Shown here one piece after another: positions 27,239 to 37,020 of a DNA stretch of 64,000 bases. Numbering within the stretch: position 1 is the stretch's first letter; each line of letters begins with the position of its first letter. Source of the DNA: Ruegeria arenilitoris (GTDB lineage: Bacteria; Pseudomonadota; Alphaproteobacteria; Rhodobacterales; Rhodobacteraceae); the NCBI RefSeq assembly GCF_013035315.1, contig NZ_WQHP01000004.1, forward strand, positions 124,001-188,000, written 5' to 3'. The notes under the pieces were generated by a model. The model made no database searches. It was not told the DNA's origin and worked only from the letters and a program-made list of their open reading frames with translations. A program made the translations under genes and the position numbers.

Positions 27239-28189
27239 TCACTGCGTTGCTGCGTCAACAACCGGACGCCACTTGTCTTCGTTCTCGGCCATCCATGCGG
27301 CAACAACTTCTTCGACCTGACCGCCGTCAACGTCGATTGCGCCCATCATCGGCTGCTGATCTTCAACTGCCAGCTCAAAGTTCGAGAGGATTTCAAAGGC
27401 TGCAGGCCATTTGTCTTCCATGCCGCTCCAGCTGGCCTTGAAGATCCGCGACGGCGAGAAATCACAGTCGTTCACAGCGTTTGGGTTCGGGCCCCATGCC
27501 GGGTCGTTAAAGCACGCCTCTTCACCGACCGGCAGGTCAACGAACTGAACGTCATAAGCCGACATCGCCCAATGCGGTTGCCAGAAAGTAATCAGCAGGG
27601 GTGACTTGCGCTCGGTCGAGGCGCGCAGTTCAGCGATCAGAGCACCTTCGGACCCCGCAGGAACAGCTTTGAACGGCAGCTCAAGACCAACCATACGGTC
27701 AGCACCGGGCGTGCCCCAGTCGGCCGGATAATCGACCAGACGGCCACCAGGCAAAGTTTCTGCAGTTGCAAAGACTTGCGCGCAGTCTTTCAACGCTTCC
27801 CATGCAGGCAGACCTGGGCACAGTTCGGCCACGTGCGCCGGGTAGGCAATGCCTTCCTTGGCGTCCAGACCCAGATCGCCGATCTCAACGACCGTGCCTT
27901 CTTCAATCTTCTTGGCATATTCATCCGATACGTTTGACGACCAGATTTCCAGCGTTGCAGTGATGTCGCCATCTGCAATCGCCTGGAACTGGTTCATCAT
28001 GCCGGCGGTGACAAATTCGACGTTGTAGCCCGCGGCCTTCAGCATCTCGCCAGCGACATGGGTCGTCACGTGCTGACCGGTCCATTCGTTGATCGCCAGT
28101 TTGATCGGCTCGTCCACGGCGCCCATATCGGCGGCATAGGCGGAGCCGGCTACCGTCATCGCCAACAGGCTGACACTGAGTATTTTCAT
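27239..28189 (-). CDS. betaine/TMAO-type substrate-binding protein
   Basis: About 316 residues; signal peptide (MKILSVSLLAMTVAGSAYA) then an OpuAC-type binding fold. Aromatic residues that usually form the cation-pi cage are plentiful: NEWTGQH, LEIW, ADWG, TFWQPHW. The ATG at 28189 is preferred because GGGAGA lies eight bases upstream; an ATG two codons earlier is too close to it. The pattern is similar to TmoX (TMAO) proteins of Roseobacters and to glycine betaine ProX. Which ligand is used cannot be told by eye. A BetI-like palindrome lies about 240 bases upstream. Confidence 0.9.
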   Translation of the reverse strand: MKILSVSLLAMTVAGSAYAADMGAVDEPIKLAINEWTGQHVTTHVAGEMLKAAGYNVEFVTAGMMNQFQAIADGDITATLEIWSSNVSDEYAKKIEEGTVVEIGDLGLDAKEGIAYPAHVAELCPGLPAWEALKDCAQVFATAETLPGGRLVDYPADWGTPGADRMVGLELPFKAVPAGSEGALIAELRASTERKSPLLITFWQPHWAMSAYDVQFVDLPVGEEACFNDPAWGPNPNAVNDCDFSPSRIFKASWSGMEDKWPAAFEILSNFELAVEDQQPMMGAIDVDGGQVEEVVAAWMAENEDKWRPVVDAATQ

Positions 28190-28605
28190 CGACATTCTCC
28201 CTGTCTTTTCTGTTCATCGCCCTGCCCAGTGCAAACTTTCGCACCGAGACGCGTGTCGGACGACAATACCATGTCGCAACATGCACAATTTTAGCCGCAA
28301 AAGGGAAGTGAACAGTTCGGCCACGGACGGAATTTTTCGCCCAAAACCAAGCCGCAAGTCCCCACCTGCTGCAATCTGCATAACGCCCGACCGTATGTGT
28401 TTTGACCGTTTCCTCGGCCGGACATTGATTGACGAGTCAATCACAAACCCGAATCCCCTGTTTTGTCGAGCTTTTCTTTTATCAAACTCGGTTTTTTCTT
28501 CCCTGCGCCTATCTTCGCGGCACCCTGAATCCGGCAACGAGTCACGGTTTGAGACCTTGCAACCCAGCATTCCTCGGGCAAACCTGCTGGCAAAGGAGAC
28601 AGCGT
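28190..28605. other. divergent intergenic region (416 bases)
   Basis: It separates the ABC transporter operon from the Tag-like gene. No credible gene is seen. It holds an 18-bp perfect palindrome (28426-28443), listed separately, and the ribosome site of the Tag gene at its right end. Confidence 0.6.
28426..28443. promoter_or_regulatory. BetI-like palindromic operator
   Basis: TGATTGAC-GA-GTCAATCA, two perfect 8-base arms. The core ATTGAC-NN-GTCAAT is the same as in the site before betI at 62918-62931. It lies between the betaine-type importer and the divergent Tag-like gene. Confidence 0.55.
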
Positions 28606-29268
28606 ATGCGCCATTTTGACCAAGTTTTCGAGATAGCGGCCGACCGCCATGGCGGCGCAGCGGTACTGGAGCAAAAGCTGAGCAAACCCAAAAGCTTGGA
28701 AGACCTAGCTGCCATGCCAGATGACCGCTGGCTATCGATCATCACCAGAACCATCTTTCAGGCCGGTTTCAATTGGAAGGTCATCGAGAACAAATGGGAG
28801 GGGTTCGAAACCGCATTTGACGGGTTTGACGTGGGGCGCTGTGCCTTCATGGATGACGAAAAATTCGACGCGCTGCTTCAAGACACGCGCATCGTGCGCA
28901 ACGGGACCAAGATTGCAGCCGTTCGCGACAATGCCGCTTTTCTGCTGGAACTGCGCGAAGAAGGCGGTGCGGGTCAGGTTCTGGGGGGCTGGCCCTCGAC
29001 CGATTATGTCGGACTGCTGGCAATGCTGGGCAAACGCGGTTCGCGCCTTGGCGGTGCCTCGGCGCAATATGCCATGCGGTTTGCCGGGCGCGACAGCTTC
29101 ATCCTCTCGCAGGACGTCACTGCGCGGCTGATTGCCGATGGCGTTGTCGACAAAACACCGACCTCGAAAAAGGCGATGGCAGCGGTGCAAGAGGCCTTCA
29201 ATACCTGGATGGACCAATCAGGCCGGTCACTCACTGAAATAAGCCGTGTTTTGGCAATGAGCCTTTGA
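28606..29268 (+). CDS. DNA-3-methyladenine glycosylase I-like protein
   Basis: A 220-residue protein of the Tag-like family. It carries TRTIFQAGFNWKVIENKWEGFETAF, then VRNGTKIAAVRDNAAFLLEL; the corresponding region of E. coli Tag has the FQAGLSW and RN..KI motifs. A later Ser-rich, Lys-rich segment precedes the C-terminal helix. Base-excision repair of alkylated adenine is inferred. ATG 28606 has an AAAGGAGA ribosome site; the longer open frame upstream is not used. Confidence 0.85.
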   Translation: MRHFDQVFEIAADRHGGAAVLEQKLSKPKSLEDLAAMPDDRWLSIITRTIFQAGFNWKVIENKWEGFETAFDGFDVGRCAFMDDEKFDALLQDTRIVRNGTKIAAVRDNAAFLLELREEGGAGQVLGGWPSTDYVGLLAMLGKRGSRLGGASAQYAMRFAGRDSFILSQDVTARLIADGVVDKTPTSKKAMAAVQEAFNTWMDQSGRSLTEISRVLAMSL

Positions 29269-29309
29269 AAACAGCTTGCAGCGCGGGTTCTTCGGATTAG
29301 GCTTTGTCT

Positions 29310-30002
29310 ATGGCTTGCCGTATTTTAATGACGCTTTTTCTTTTGGTAGCAGCCTGTGGCCGTCCGCTGACCAATCAGGAACGCGCGTTTGCAAGCGCCG
29401 TACAGGGTGAAACGCTGAACCTGGATCGCGTGCGTCTCGTCGAAGGCGCCCCTGTTGCGCCGATTACGTTCTACCGAAAAGACCGGCCGCGTTTGGCTTG
29501 CCGTGAACGCATTTTGCCCCCGACCGAAGAGGGTGTTGTCACCGCAAAACCGGCTGCCGTTGCCTTGTTCAACAAGGTCTACTTCACAAAAGACTGGTAC
29601 CTTGAGGACTATATGTCCGACTTCCCCGACCAGATGGATCTGATTGCCGCGATGTTGCTAGCGCATGAATTGACCCATGTATGGCAGTGGCAGAACCGAG
29701 CCGTCACTGGCTACCACCCCCTACGCGCCGCGGCAGAGCATGGAGGCAACACAGATCCCTATCTGTTCGACCTTGATACATCGCCTGACTTCTTGTCCTA
29801 CGGTTTCGAACAACAGGGGGCGATCGTCGAAGAGTACGTGTGCTGCCGCGCGCTCGACCCCACTGCGCCGCGGACGAAACGTCTGCATGATATGCTGGGC
29901 GCCCATTTCGACCTGTCCCCCCTGCCCGGCGCACAACGTGAACGTGCCGTGGTCATCCCGTGGAGCGGGGCAAAGGTCGAAGGAATTTGTCGCGAGGGCT
30001 GA
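29310..30002 (+). CDS. putative zinc-metalloprotease-like lipoprotein
   Basis: A 230-residue protein with an N-terminal lipobox: LLVAACG, so Cys16 would be lipidated. It carries the zinc-peptidase motif HELTH at His119-Glu120-x-x-His123, followed by VWQWQNR. A later SYGFEQQGAIVEEYVC may supply a third ligand. No better family match is recognised; Roseobacter lipoproteins of this kind have no assigned function. The ATG at 29310 is preferred over a TTG two codons earlier. Confidence 0.75.
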   Translation: MACRILMTLFLLVAACGRPLTNQERAFASAVQGETLNLDRVRLVEGAPVAPITFYRKDRPRLACRERILPPTEEGVVTAKPAAVALFNKVYFTKDWYLEDYMSDFPDQMDLIAAMLLAHELTHVWQWQNRAVTGYHPLRAAAEHGGNTDPYLFDLDTSPDFLSYGFEQQGAIVEEYVCCRALDPTAPRTKRLHDMLGAHFDLSPLPGAQRERAVVIPWSGAKVEGICREG

Positions 30003-30005
30003 GGC

Positions 30006-30404
30006 CTATTGAAGCGTCTGCAGATACGCCACCAGATCGACAATCGGCTGGCTGGTCAGGATCGGCTGACCGTCAGGCGTTTTCATAGACGTATCCTGCC
30101 CCTCGAAATATGGCCCGTATACGGGCATCGGGCTACCATGACTGACCAAAGGATCGCGCCCGTCGATACGCGCCACGACTCGGGCGGTCGGGAACACCCC
30201 GTCCTCGGCAGCCAATTGCGTCAGGTCGGTAGGTTGGATCACCAGCACACCAGCCATCGGGCCATGCCCGGTTGCCTCGATTCCATGGCATGTGGCGCAA
30301 TAGTGTTGATATAGCTCAGCCCCCGTTTCGACATTTTGCCCAACGGCCTGAGACGCGAACGCCATCACGCCTGCACAAACGGCTCCGAACATCGGTCTGA
30401 TCAT
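30006..30404 (-). CDS. small secreted c-type cytochrome
   Basis: A 132-residue protein with a signal peptide (through SQAVGQ) and a single haem site CATCH at Cys36, Cys39 and His40. The likely sixth ligand is Met in GSPMPVYGP. The C-terminal helix (PIVDLVAYLQTLQ) is typical of class I cytochromes. It probably carries electrons in the periplasm; its partner is unknown. The ribosome site is AGGAGG. It converges with the lipoprotein gene. Confidence 0.85.
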   Translation of the reverse strand: MIRPMFGAVCAGVMAFASQAVGQNVETGAELYQHYCATCHGIEATGHGPMAGVLVIQPTDLTQLAAEDGVFPTARVVARIDGRDPLVSHGSPMPVYGPYFEGQDTSMKTPDGQPILTSQPIVDLVAYLQTLQ

Positions 30405-30496
30405 CGCATCCTCCTGTCACGATTGACATTTGCAGGCTTGCCCGATGGCCAGCTTGGCGCAATGATCCAGATCAACGAAGGCGGAGGATACGGGCC

Positions 30497-30934
30497 ATGA
30501 CACAATATGCAGCCATCATGCTGGCAGCCGGAATCGGAGTCCCAATCCTGGCGGCGTTGAACGCAGCCCTGGGCAAGTTGATCGGATCGCCGACTACCGC
30601 TGCTGTGGTCCTGTTTGCCATCGCCTTTGGCGCGTCTGCGTTGGTGATGCTGCTATTCCCCGGGTTCGAAGCTTTGTCCAAGGTCGCTCAGGCCCCGAAG
30701 CACCTGCTGCTGGCCGGTGTTCTGATCGCGTTCTACGTTCTCTCGATCACCCACGTCGCGCCGCATTTCGGTGTCGGCAATGCGGTGTTCTTTGTGCTGC
30801 TGGGGCAGTTGATCAGCACGGCAGCAATCGACCATTTCGGTCTGTTCGGCGCTCAGGTGACGCCGCTGACATGGATACGCGCCGGAGGCATTGCTGTGAT
30901 GGCCGTTGGCGTCGCGATCACTCAACTGGCCTGA
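30497..30934 (+). CDS. DMT-superfamily small permease (YdcZ/DUF606-like)
   Basis: A 145-residue protein with five membrane spans. The N-terminal [15 protein letters not shown] and the later [19 protein letters not shown] patterns are those of the YdcZ family. Substrate unknown. Its 3' end overlaps that of the convergent lolD gene by 17 bases. Confidence 0.85.
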   Translation: MTQYAAIMLAAGIGVPILAALNAALGKLIGSPTTAAVVLFAIAFGASALVMLLFPGFEALSKVAQAPKHLLLAGVLIAFYVLSITHVAPHFGVGNAVFFVLLGQLISTAAIDHFGLFGAQVTPLTWIRAGGIAVMAVGVAITQLA

Positions 30935-31604
30935 GGACACCCGCTTCCAGCCGCAGCTTGCGGTCCATGCGCGCGGCCAAATCCATGTTATGCGTGGCGA
31001 TCAGGGCGGAAAGTCCCTCGTCCCGTACCAGCGCCATTAACGCATCAAACACCTGATCCGAGGTTTCAGGGTCCAGATTGCCCGTCGGCTCATCCGCCAG
31101 CAAAACGCGTGGCTTGTTGGCCAAAGCGCGGCAGAAAGCGACGCGTTGTTGTTCGCCACCCGACAAGGCGGCGGGGCGGTGATCCGCGCGCGCGGCGACA
31201 CCCACGCGATCCAGCAAAGCCATCGCCCGGTCCTGCGCCGCTTTCTCGGAAACGCCATTGGCCAGTTGCGGCAGAGTGATGTTCTCAAGCGCGGTGAACT
31301 CGGGCAGCAAGTGGTGGAACTGATAGACAAAGCCCACATCCTGCCGGCGCAGCGCGGTGCGGGTCCGGTCACCCTTGCCTGCAACGTTCTGACCCGCGAT
31401 TTCGACCGATCCGTTGTCCGGCCTGTCCAGCAGGCCGGCGATATGCAGCAACGTTGATTTGCCCGCTCCCGAGGGCGCGACCAGCGCCACGGCTTCACCG
31501 ACCCGCAGTTCAAGATCGACACCGCGTAACACCTGAACCTCTCCGGGTGTGCCTTTCAGATAAGTCTTGGTCAGACCATCCAGCCGCATCGTGACATCAT
31601 TCAT
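30918..31604 (-). CDS. lolD: lipoprotein-release ABC ATPase
   Basis: A 228-residue ATPase. The Walker A is [14 protein letters not shown], the signature [15 protein letters not shown] and the Walker [13 protein letters not shown]. It energises extraction of lipoproteins from the inner membrane by the Lol permease. The ATG at 31604 (MNDVTMRL) overlaps the permease gene by eight bases, so the two are coupled. Confidence 0.93.
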   Translation of the reverse strand: MNDVTMRLDGLTKTYLKGTPGEVQVLRGVDLELRVGEAVALVAPSGAGKSTLLHIAGLLDRPDNGSVEIAGQNVAGKGDRTRTALRRQDVGFVYQFHHLLPEFTALENITLPQLANGVSEKAAQDRAMALLDRVGVAARADHRPAALSGGEQQRVAFCRALANKPRVLLADEPTGNLDPETSDQVFDALMALVRDEGLSALIATHNMDLAARMDRKLRLEAGVLRPVE

Positions 31605-32892
31605 AGCGCAGCGCCTCAACCGGGTTCAGCCGCGCCGCACGGCGGGCCGGGAAATAAGTGACGATGAAGGAAAGGCCCAACGATAGTCCAATTGCCTTAA
31701 GTACATCCGACAAGTGCAACTCGGCAGGCAGAGAATAGATGCCGCGAATGGAAGGATCCCAAACGCCGCCGCCCATCACGTAATTCACGAACGAGAAGAT
31801 CGGATCGATATAGATCGCAAACAGGCAGCCCAGGATCACGCCCATTGCAGTGCCGATTATGCCGGTGAACGCCCCGCAGATGAAAAAGACACGAAGCACG
31901 GAACCCTCGCTCAGACCAATTGTGCGCAGGATACCGATGTCGCGGCCTTTGTTTTTGACCAGCATGATTAGGCCGGACACGATGTTCATCGCCGCGATCA
32001 GGACAAGGATCGACAGGATGATGAACATCACGTTGTCCTCGACCTCAAGCGCCCGCAGGAATCCGCCCGATGCATCCTGCCATGTCCAGATCTGGCTGCG
32101 CTCACCCGCCGCCTCAAGGATAGGGATCAGGATCGGGGTCAGCTCCTCGGGCCGTTCGACCATCACTTCGATCTCATCGGCCACGCCTTCGCGGTTGAAG
32201 AAGCTCTGGGCTTGTTCGAAGGGCATGTAGAGGCGAGTGCGGTCGATGTCATAACGCCCGGCCGAGAACACATAGACCACGCGATAAGCGTTCACCCTTG
32301 GCGATGTCCCAAACGCGGTCTTTACGCCATTTGGCGAGGTCAGCTTAACCGTATCGCCCACCGTCGCCCCGATGCTGCGCGCCACGCCCGAGCCGATGGC
32401 GATCACGTCCTCTCCATCCTGGAATTCGACCAGATCACCCACTGCCTGTTCGCTTTCTGCGACGCCCGGCAGATCGCGCAGGTCATCCGGACGGATGCCA
32501 AACACCTCAACGCCGCTACTGCGGTCGCGATTGGTGATCAGAACCTGCCCCTTAACCAACGGAGCCGCGCGTTCGACACCCGGCACCTGAGCAATACGCG
32601 CGGTCCTCTCGTCGTAATCCGCAATCCGGCGGATCAAGTTGCCGTGACCATCGAACTCACCGGCGGAATAGACGGTCACATGCGCGTTTGCACCCAGAAT
32701 GGTTCCCACAAACTCGGCCCGAAAGCCCGAGCGCACAGCCAGCGTGGCAATCAACGCGAAGACAGCCAAAGTGATCCCGATAAGCGAAATCCATGTCATC
32801 ACGCTCACGCCGCCTTCAGCGCGGCGCGCGCGTAGGTAGCGCCAGGCGATTTTCCATTCAAAAGGGGCAAAGGGCGGGGGTGTTTTGGCCAT
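31597..32892 (-). CDS. lolC: lipoprotein-release ABC permease (LolC/LolE family)
   Basis: A 431-residue permease. One membrane span near residue 35 ([23 protein letters not shown]) is followed by a large periplasmic domain and then three spans in the FtsX-like region. The C-terminal [18 protein letters not shown] is the family signature. Only one permease gene is seen here, in contrast to E. coli LolC plus LolE, so the complex may be a homodimer (inference). The ribosome site GGAGCAGG is good. Confidence 0.93.
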   Translation of the reverse strand: MAKTPPPFAPFEWKIAWRYLRARRAEGGVSVMTWISLIGITLAVFALIATLAVRSGFRAEFVGTILGANAHVTVYSAGEFDGHGNLIRRIADYDERTARIAQVPGVERAAPLVKGQVLITNRDRSSGVEVFGIRPDDLRDLPGVAESEQAVGDLVEFQDGEDVIAIGSGVARSIGATVGDTVKLTSPNGVKTAFGTSPRVNAYRVVYVFSAGRYDIDRTRLYMPFEQAQSFFNREGVADEIEVMVERPEELTPILIPILEAAGERSQIWTWQDASGGFLRALEVEDNVMFIILSILVLIAAMNIVSGLIMLVKNKGRDIGILRTIGLSEGSVLRVFFICGAFTGIIGTAMGVILGCLFAIYIDPIFSFVNYVMGGGVWDPSIRGIYSLPAELHLSDVLKAIGLSLGLSFIVTYFPARRAARLNPVEALRYE

Positions 32893-32956
32893 GCCTGCTC
32901 CGGTTCGTTGGTTGTCGCGACCCTTTCGGCATTTCGCCGGATGGTCAACCCGGTTG

Positions 32957-33943
32957 TCAGCCCGTCAGGCTGGCGGCGCGGTTTAACACCTGTTCTGCGT
33001 GGGTCCGATCGCATATGCCCCGATGTTCCAACTCGGCAAAGACGCGGTCGCGCAGGTTGGTCCGCAACTTCGACAAAGCCCGGTTATGCAGGCCCAGCGT
33101 CAAGGCTGCCGGATCTTCCAGCATTGCCAGCTGCGTTTCGACCACCTCAGGTGAATAGGACGGCCAAATCCCGATATTGCATTGCGCTTTGTCTTCGAAC
33201 CATGGCGCATAACCTTCCGGCGACTTCAAGCAGTAGGCGTTCATCAGCATAAACTCGGACGGCCGCCTGCGCGAACCGAACAAAGACTGAACCGAGCCAT
33301 AGCGATCATTGATCTCATCCAGCAGAGCCAAGATCAGCGAACGTCGCACCGCAAAGGGTGTCGAAAACGTCGTGGTGCGCAGGCCACTTGGATCGATCTG
33401 CGGCGCGCCCAGAGCATCCAGGCTTTCAAGTAACCATTTTCGGTGAAACTCGCTTTCGACGTCGATGAACGCCATGCGCGCCGCGCCGCTCTCCGCGAAG
33501 AACTCGGACCCGTCAAAGCTGCGCAGAAAAAGGTTTTTGGTGTCCAGGATCACCAAGTTCTCGCTGGCAGCGAACCGCGCAGCGCTCAGTTTGAGCACCT
33601 GCTGACTGCGGTAGCCGTTGGTCCCGCGCCAGCCGTGTTTGCGCGCTCCGGGGATACGAAAGCGGTTTTCGATCAGAACACGGTCCAAAAAGGACCGCCG
33701 CGCGTATTGACCGGGTTGCAACAGCAGTTCGTCGCCGCCCACCACCCGGACCTTAGACCGATGCAGGCCATAGGCGTTCAGAATGGGTTCGACCTGCGCT
33801 CGCAGCCTGTCTTCGTGTGAATCGTTCAGGATCACATGAATCGAGCCAACAAGATCTGGGTCGACAAAACGGGCAAAGGACAGCGCCTGAAGTTCCAGCA
33901 GGGGAAAGTCCTTGGAAAACACGACCGTTGCGAAGCTCAGCAA
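32957..33943 (-). CDS. DUF6492-like (glycosyltransferase-like) protein
   Basis: A 328-residue protein with an N-terminal Rossmann-like region (FATVVFSKDFPLLELQ). The middle contains LVILDTKNLFLR, matching the LDxDxxF-type motif that often coordinates nucleotide sugars, and NAYCLKSPEGYAPWFED follows. DUF6492 proteins sit in polysaccharide loci but have no proven reaction. The start is TTG at 33943 with AAAGGG eight bases upstream. It reads in the same direction as lolCD. Confidence 0.65.
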   Translation of the reverse strand: MLSFATVVFSKDFPLLELQALSFARFVDPDLVGSIHVILNDSHEDRLRAQVEPILNAYGLHRSKVRVVGGDELLLQPGQYARRSFLDRVLIENRFRIPGARKHGWRGTNGYRSQQVLKLSAARFAASENLVILDTKNLFLRSFDGSEFFAESGAARMAFIDVESEFHRKWLLESLDALGAPQIDPSGLRTTTFSTPFAVRRSLILALLDEINDRYGSVQSLFGSRRRPSEFMLMNAYCLKSPEGYAPWFEDKAQCNIGIWPSYSPEVVETQLAMLEDPAALTLGLHNRALSKLRTNLRDRVFAELEHRGICDRTHAEQVLNRAASLTG

Positions 33944-34277
33944 TTCACGGACCCTTTCTTGGTTTTGGGTCGTGTATCAGCAAAAATCGACCTGTCCAAT
34001 TCGCGGTAAGCATCCCAAGGGATGCGAATCAGTCTGAGCCTTCGGATAAGGCGCTCGATCTATAGGTGTCTACATGATCCTAAAATACACCACTAGTTGT
34101 GACGCAAATCACAGACAACCCCGCATTGTTTCAGGTATGAAGTCAATGTGAGCATGGCGAGGCAAACTGAACTCAAAATGCAACATTCGAAACGCAACTT
34201 TATTTCGCGTTTTGCTTATTTTTAGAAACTTTGTCACCCTGATTGTGGGGGAATACATTTTAGAGCGGGGGTCGCTC
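33944..34277. other. non-coding region between the DUF6492 gene and an orphan gene (334 bases)
   Basis: More AT-rich than its neighbours. It holds an imperfect inverted repeat, AAACGC at about 34189 with GCGTTT at about 34207, and the leader of the orphan gene. No convincing RNA gene or ORF was seen. Confidence 0.5.
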
Positions 34278-34637
34278 ATGAGTATTCGAATTGAAACTGA
34301 AAACCCGGGCGCAATTTCGGCCCGGCAAGCATCAACAGAATTGGATTGCGAAACCGCAGCTTTGTTGCGTGCAACGATCCTTCCAGTCTTTTCCAGCGCA
34401 GCAAGCTGGGCAGGCCTGACGGACATCCTGAAAGACAAAGGATATCGCCTGGTGTTTCGGGACGGCCGGATGTGCATCACGGATCACGCGACCGGAGACC
34501 GGGTGTGCGGTCTACGCTTTCTGGGCCTTGAACTGAAAGATTTGGTTCTGCGCCTGGGTCGCCCGATCGTCGTCGCACGAGGTCAACAAGCGGACGGAGA
34601 CGTTCTGACTGCACGACCGACCGTGGGTCGCGCCTAA
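34278..34637 (+). CDS. orphan hypothetical protein
   Basis: A 119-residue protein. ATG 34278 is preferred as the start; a longer frame from 34212 begins in AT-rich sequence. The middle carries LTDILKDKGYRLVFRDGRMCITD and the C-terminal part GLELKDLVLRLGRPIVVARG, a pattern I have seen only loosely in relaxase-associated domains. No membrane or signal segment. Its stop overlaps the convergent glycosyltransferase stop by three bases. Function unknown. Confidence 0.6.
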   Translation: MSIRIETENPGAISARQASTELDCETAALLRATILPVFSSAASWAGLTDILKDKGYRLVFRDGRMCITDHATGDRVCGLRFLGLELKDLVLRLGRPIVVARGQQADGDVLTARPTVGRA

Positions 34638-35527
34638 AAGCTGCGCCAGAACTGCACCGATCGCCGCGTGGTTTTCCACAGACTGTGTCGTGCCGCAGCC
34701 TTGATGGCATCCGACGTTCCGGGCTTGAGCAGACGTTCCAAAATCAGCGGCGCTGGCATGTGCCCACGCCGGTAGAATCTGAAAAAGTCTTGCTGGGTCA
34801 GGCCCCGTGCCGCTTTGAACCCGTCATAGTACTTTACCCAGACACGCGCGTAATCCTCGGCCGTGACAACGACATCATTGGTCACCCCCCGCCCCCAGAA
34901 CATGGAAATGGGATCGTCCGTGCGTTCGCCCTGATACCCTTCGGTCAAAAGGCGCAGCATCAGATCATAGTCGGCAGCAACGCGGAACTGTGTGTCATGC
35001 CCGCCCAGCGCCATGAATACATCCCGCTTCAATAGAACCGAGTTATGGCAGAATGGCATTCTCTGCAGAATCGCCGTCAGAGACATCCGTTTTTCACGGC
35101 TTTCCGAACCGTCCTCGTACCGACGAAGGGTCGAGCCATAGAGGAAATCGGGCCGCGTCACTTCCAGCCGGTCCGCGACCCTATTTAGAATGTCATCAGA
35201 GGCCAGCGAGTCATCTGAATTCAGGAACAACAGGTATTCGCCGCGAGCAGCTTGCGCCCCCTTGTTCATAGCGTCGTACAATCCGCTATCGGGCTCGCTG
35301 AACAGCCGGGTGCGCGGGGCATCTGCGGTCAGGTCCTGCAGAAACGAGACCGTACCGTCGGTCGACGCTCCATCCTGAATGATGTGTTCGGCCCGATCAC
35401 AGGTCTGGCGCGCCATGCAGTCGATCACTTCGCGAAAGCTTTCCTGCCGTTCTTGCGACAACAGGTTATACGTCGCGGTGATGACCGAGATCAGCGGCGC
35501 GCCGGAGGGGTCAGTCGACGCGCTCAT
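34634..35527 (-). CDS. family 2 glycosyltransferase
   Basis: A 297-residue GT-A enzyme. The N-terminal [11 protein letters not shown], a DGASTDGTV loop and the metal-binding FLNSDDSLA are clear, then a long second half with [17 protein letters not shown]. It probably adds sugars to a surface polysaccharide; donor and acceptor unknown. Its start overlaps the end of proS by 17 bases, so it is probably co-transcribed. Confidence 0.9.
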   Translation of the reverse strand: MSASTDPSGAPLISVITATYNLLSQERQESFREVIDCMARQTCDRAEHIIQDGASTDGTVSFLQDLTADAPRTRLFSEPDSGLYDAMNKGAQAARGEYLLFLNSDDSLASDDILNRVADRLEVTRPDFLYGSTLRRYEDGSESREKRMSLTAILQRMPFCHNSVLLKRDVFMALGGHDTQFRVAADYDLMLRLLTEGYQGERTDDPISMFWGRGVTNDVVVTAEDYARVWVKYYDGFKAARGLTQQDFFRFYRRGHMPAPLILERLLKPGTSDAIKAAARHSLWKTTRRSVQFWRSF

Positions 35528-36851
35528 AGATCTCGGCGATCTTGGTGACGGCGGCCTCGGGGCTCAACTCTTCGCTTTCACCGGTGCGGCGGCAGGTCAA
35601 CTCGACCACACCGTTCTTCAATCCACGCGGGCCGACGGTGATGCGCCACGGCAGACCGATCAGGTCCATGGTGGCGAACTTGCCCCCTGCCCGTTCGTTG
35701 CGATCATCATACAGCGGCTCCAGACCCAGCGCGGTCAACGCACCGTAGATCTTGTCACAGGCTGCGTCGGCTTCTTCGTCACCTTGCTTGAGGTTGACGA
35801 TACCGCAATGGAACGGAGTGACGCCTTCGGGCCATATGATGCCCTTGTCGTCATGGCTGGCCTCAATGATCGCGCCGACCAGGCGGCTGACACCGATACC
35901 GTGGCTGCCCATGTGAACCAGCGTCGGCTTGCCATCGGGGCCTTGAACAGTTGCGCCCATGGCCTCGGAATACTTGGTGCCGAAATAGAAGATCTGGCCA
36001 ACCTCGATCCCGCGCGCCACGCGGCGACGCTCTTCCGGGATCTGATTGAACAGACCCTCATCATGAGTTTCATCGGTCCGGGCGTATTTCGAAGTGAACT
36101 CTTCCAGGATCGCCTGACACTGCGCGCGGTCATCATAATCGATCTGACGATCACCGAAGGTCAATTCGGTGACGGCGCTGTCATAGAACACTTCGGATTC
36201 ACCGGTATCGGCCAGCACGAGGAATTCGTGCGTGTTGTCGCCACCGATGGGGCCGGAATCAGCGCGCATTGGCAGGGCCTGCAGACCCATACGCTCGTAG
36301 GTGCGCAGATAGGTGACCAGATGACGGTTATAGGCGTGCAGCGCGTCTTCTTTGGTCAGGTCGAAGTTGTATCCGTCCTTCATATAGAACTCACGACCAC
36401 GCATCACGCCGAAACGGGGGCGGATCTCATCGCGGAATTTCCACTGGATCTGGTACAGGGTCAGCGGCAGGTCCTTGTAGCTGTTGACGTGGCCGCGGAA
36501 GATATCAGTCACCAGTTCTTCGGCGGTCGGTGTAAACAGCATATCCCGGTCATGACGGTCTTTCATCCGCAGCATTTCCTGACCGTAGTCATCATAGCGC
36601 CCGGATTCGCGCCACAGGTCCGCCGATTGGATGATCGGCATCTGGATCGCAATGTGGCCAGCGCGCGCCTGCTCTTCATGGATGATGTTTTCCAGCTTGC
36701 GCAGAACTTTGAAGCCCAACGGCAGCCATGAATAGATCCCGGCAGAGGCTTGCTTGATCATCCCGGCACGCAGCATCAGCCGGTGGCTGACGATCTGGGC
36801 CTCGGAGGGGTTTTCCTTGAGAACGGGCAGAAAGTAACGGCTGAGGCGCAT
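35511..36851 (-). CDS. proS: prolyl-tRNA synthetase
   Basis: A 446-residue class II synthetase of the short alphaproteobacterial (ProS type 3) form without an editing insertion. Motif 2 ([21 protein letters not shown]) and motif 3 ([10 protein letters not shown]) are visible, with the anticodon domain at the C-terminus. ATG 36851 ([18 protein letters not shown]) is the normal N-terminus; the in-frame codons upstream are not coding. Confidence 0.96.
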   Translation of the reverse strand: MRLSRYFLPVLKENPSEAQIVSHRLMLRAGMIKQASAGIYSWLPLGFKVLRKLENIIHEEQARAGHIAIQMPIIQSADLWRESGRYDDYGQEMLRMKDRHDRDMLFTPTAEELVTDIFRGHVNSYKDLPLTLYQIQWKFRDEIRPRFGVMRGREFYMKDGYNFDLTKEDALHAYNRHLVTYLRTYERMGLQALPMRADSGPIGGDNTHEFLVLADTGESEVFYDSAVTELTFGDRQIDYDDRAQCQAILEEFTSKYARTDETHDEGLFNQIPEERRRVARGIEVGQIFYFGTKYSEAMGATVQGPDGKPTLVHMGSHGIGVSRLVGAIIEASHDDKGIIWPEGVTPFHCGIVNLKQGDEEADAACDKIYGALTALGLEPLYDDRNERAGGKFATMDLIGLPWRITVGPRGLKNGVVELTCRRTGESEELSPEAAVTKIAEIYERVD

Positions 36852-37020
36852 TGTCGAACCTTTGAGGGTGAATTTGAACTTAAAAGGTTGATTATGCCAA
36901 AGCCCCGCTGGGGGCAATCGGGCATTGGCGATTTTGCGACCACAGGTCAGTCGGTTTTTTGATTGACCCGCCAGTCAGGGTTTCCAATTGTAACGGAAAT
37001 GTAAATCCCATGAGGCGCCG

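Noticed and set aside
36955-36985. A half-site TGATTGAC followed by GTCAGG before the FAD oxidoreductase, like a BetI box.
   Set aside because: The arms are six bases apart instead of two and the second arm is imperfect; it is not a convincing match.
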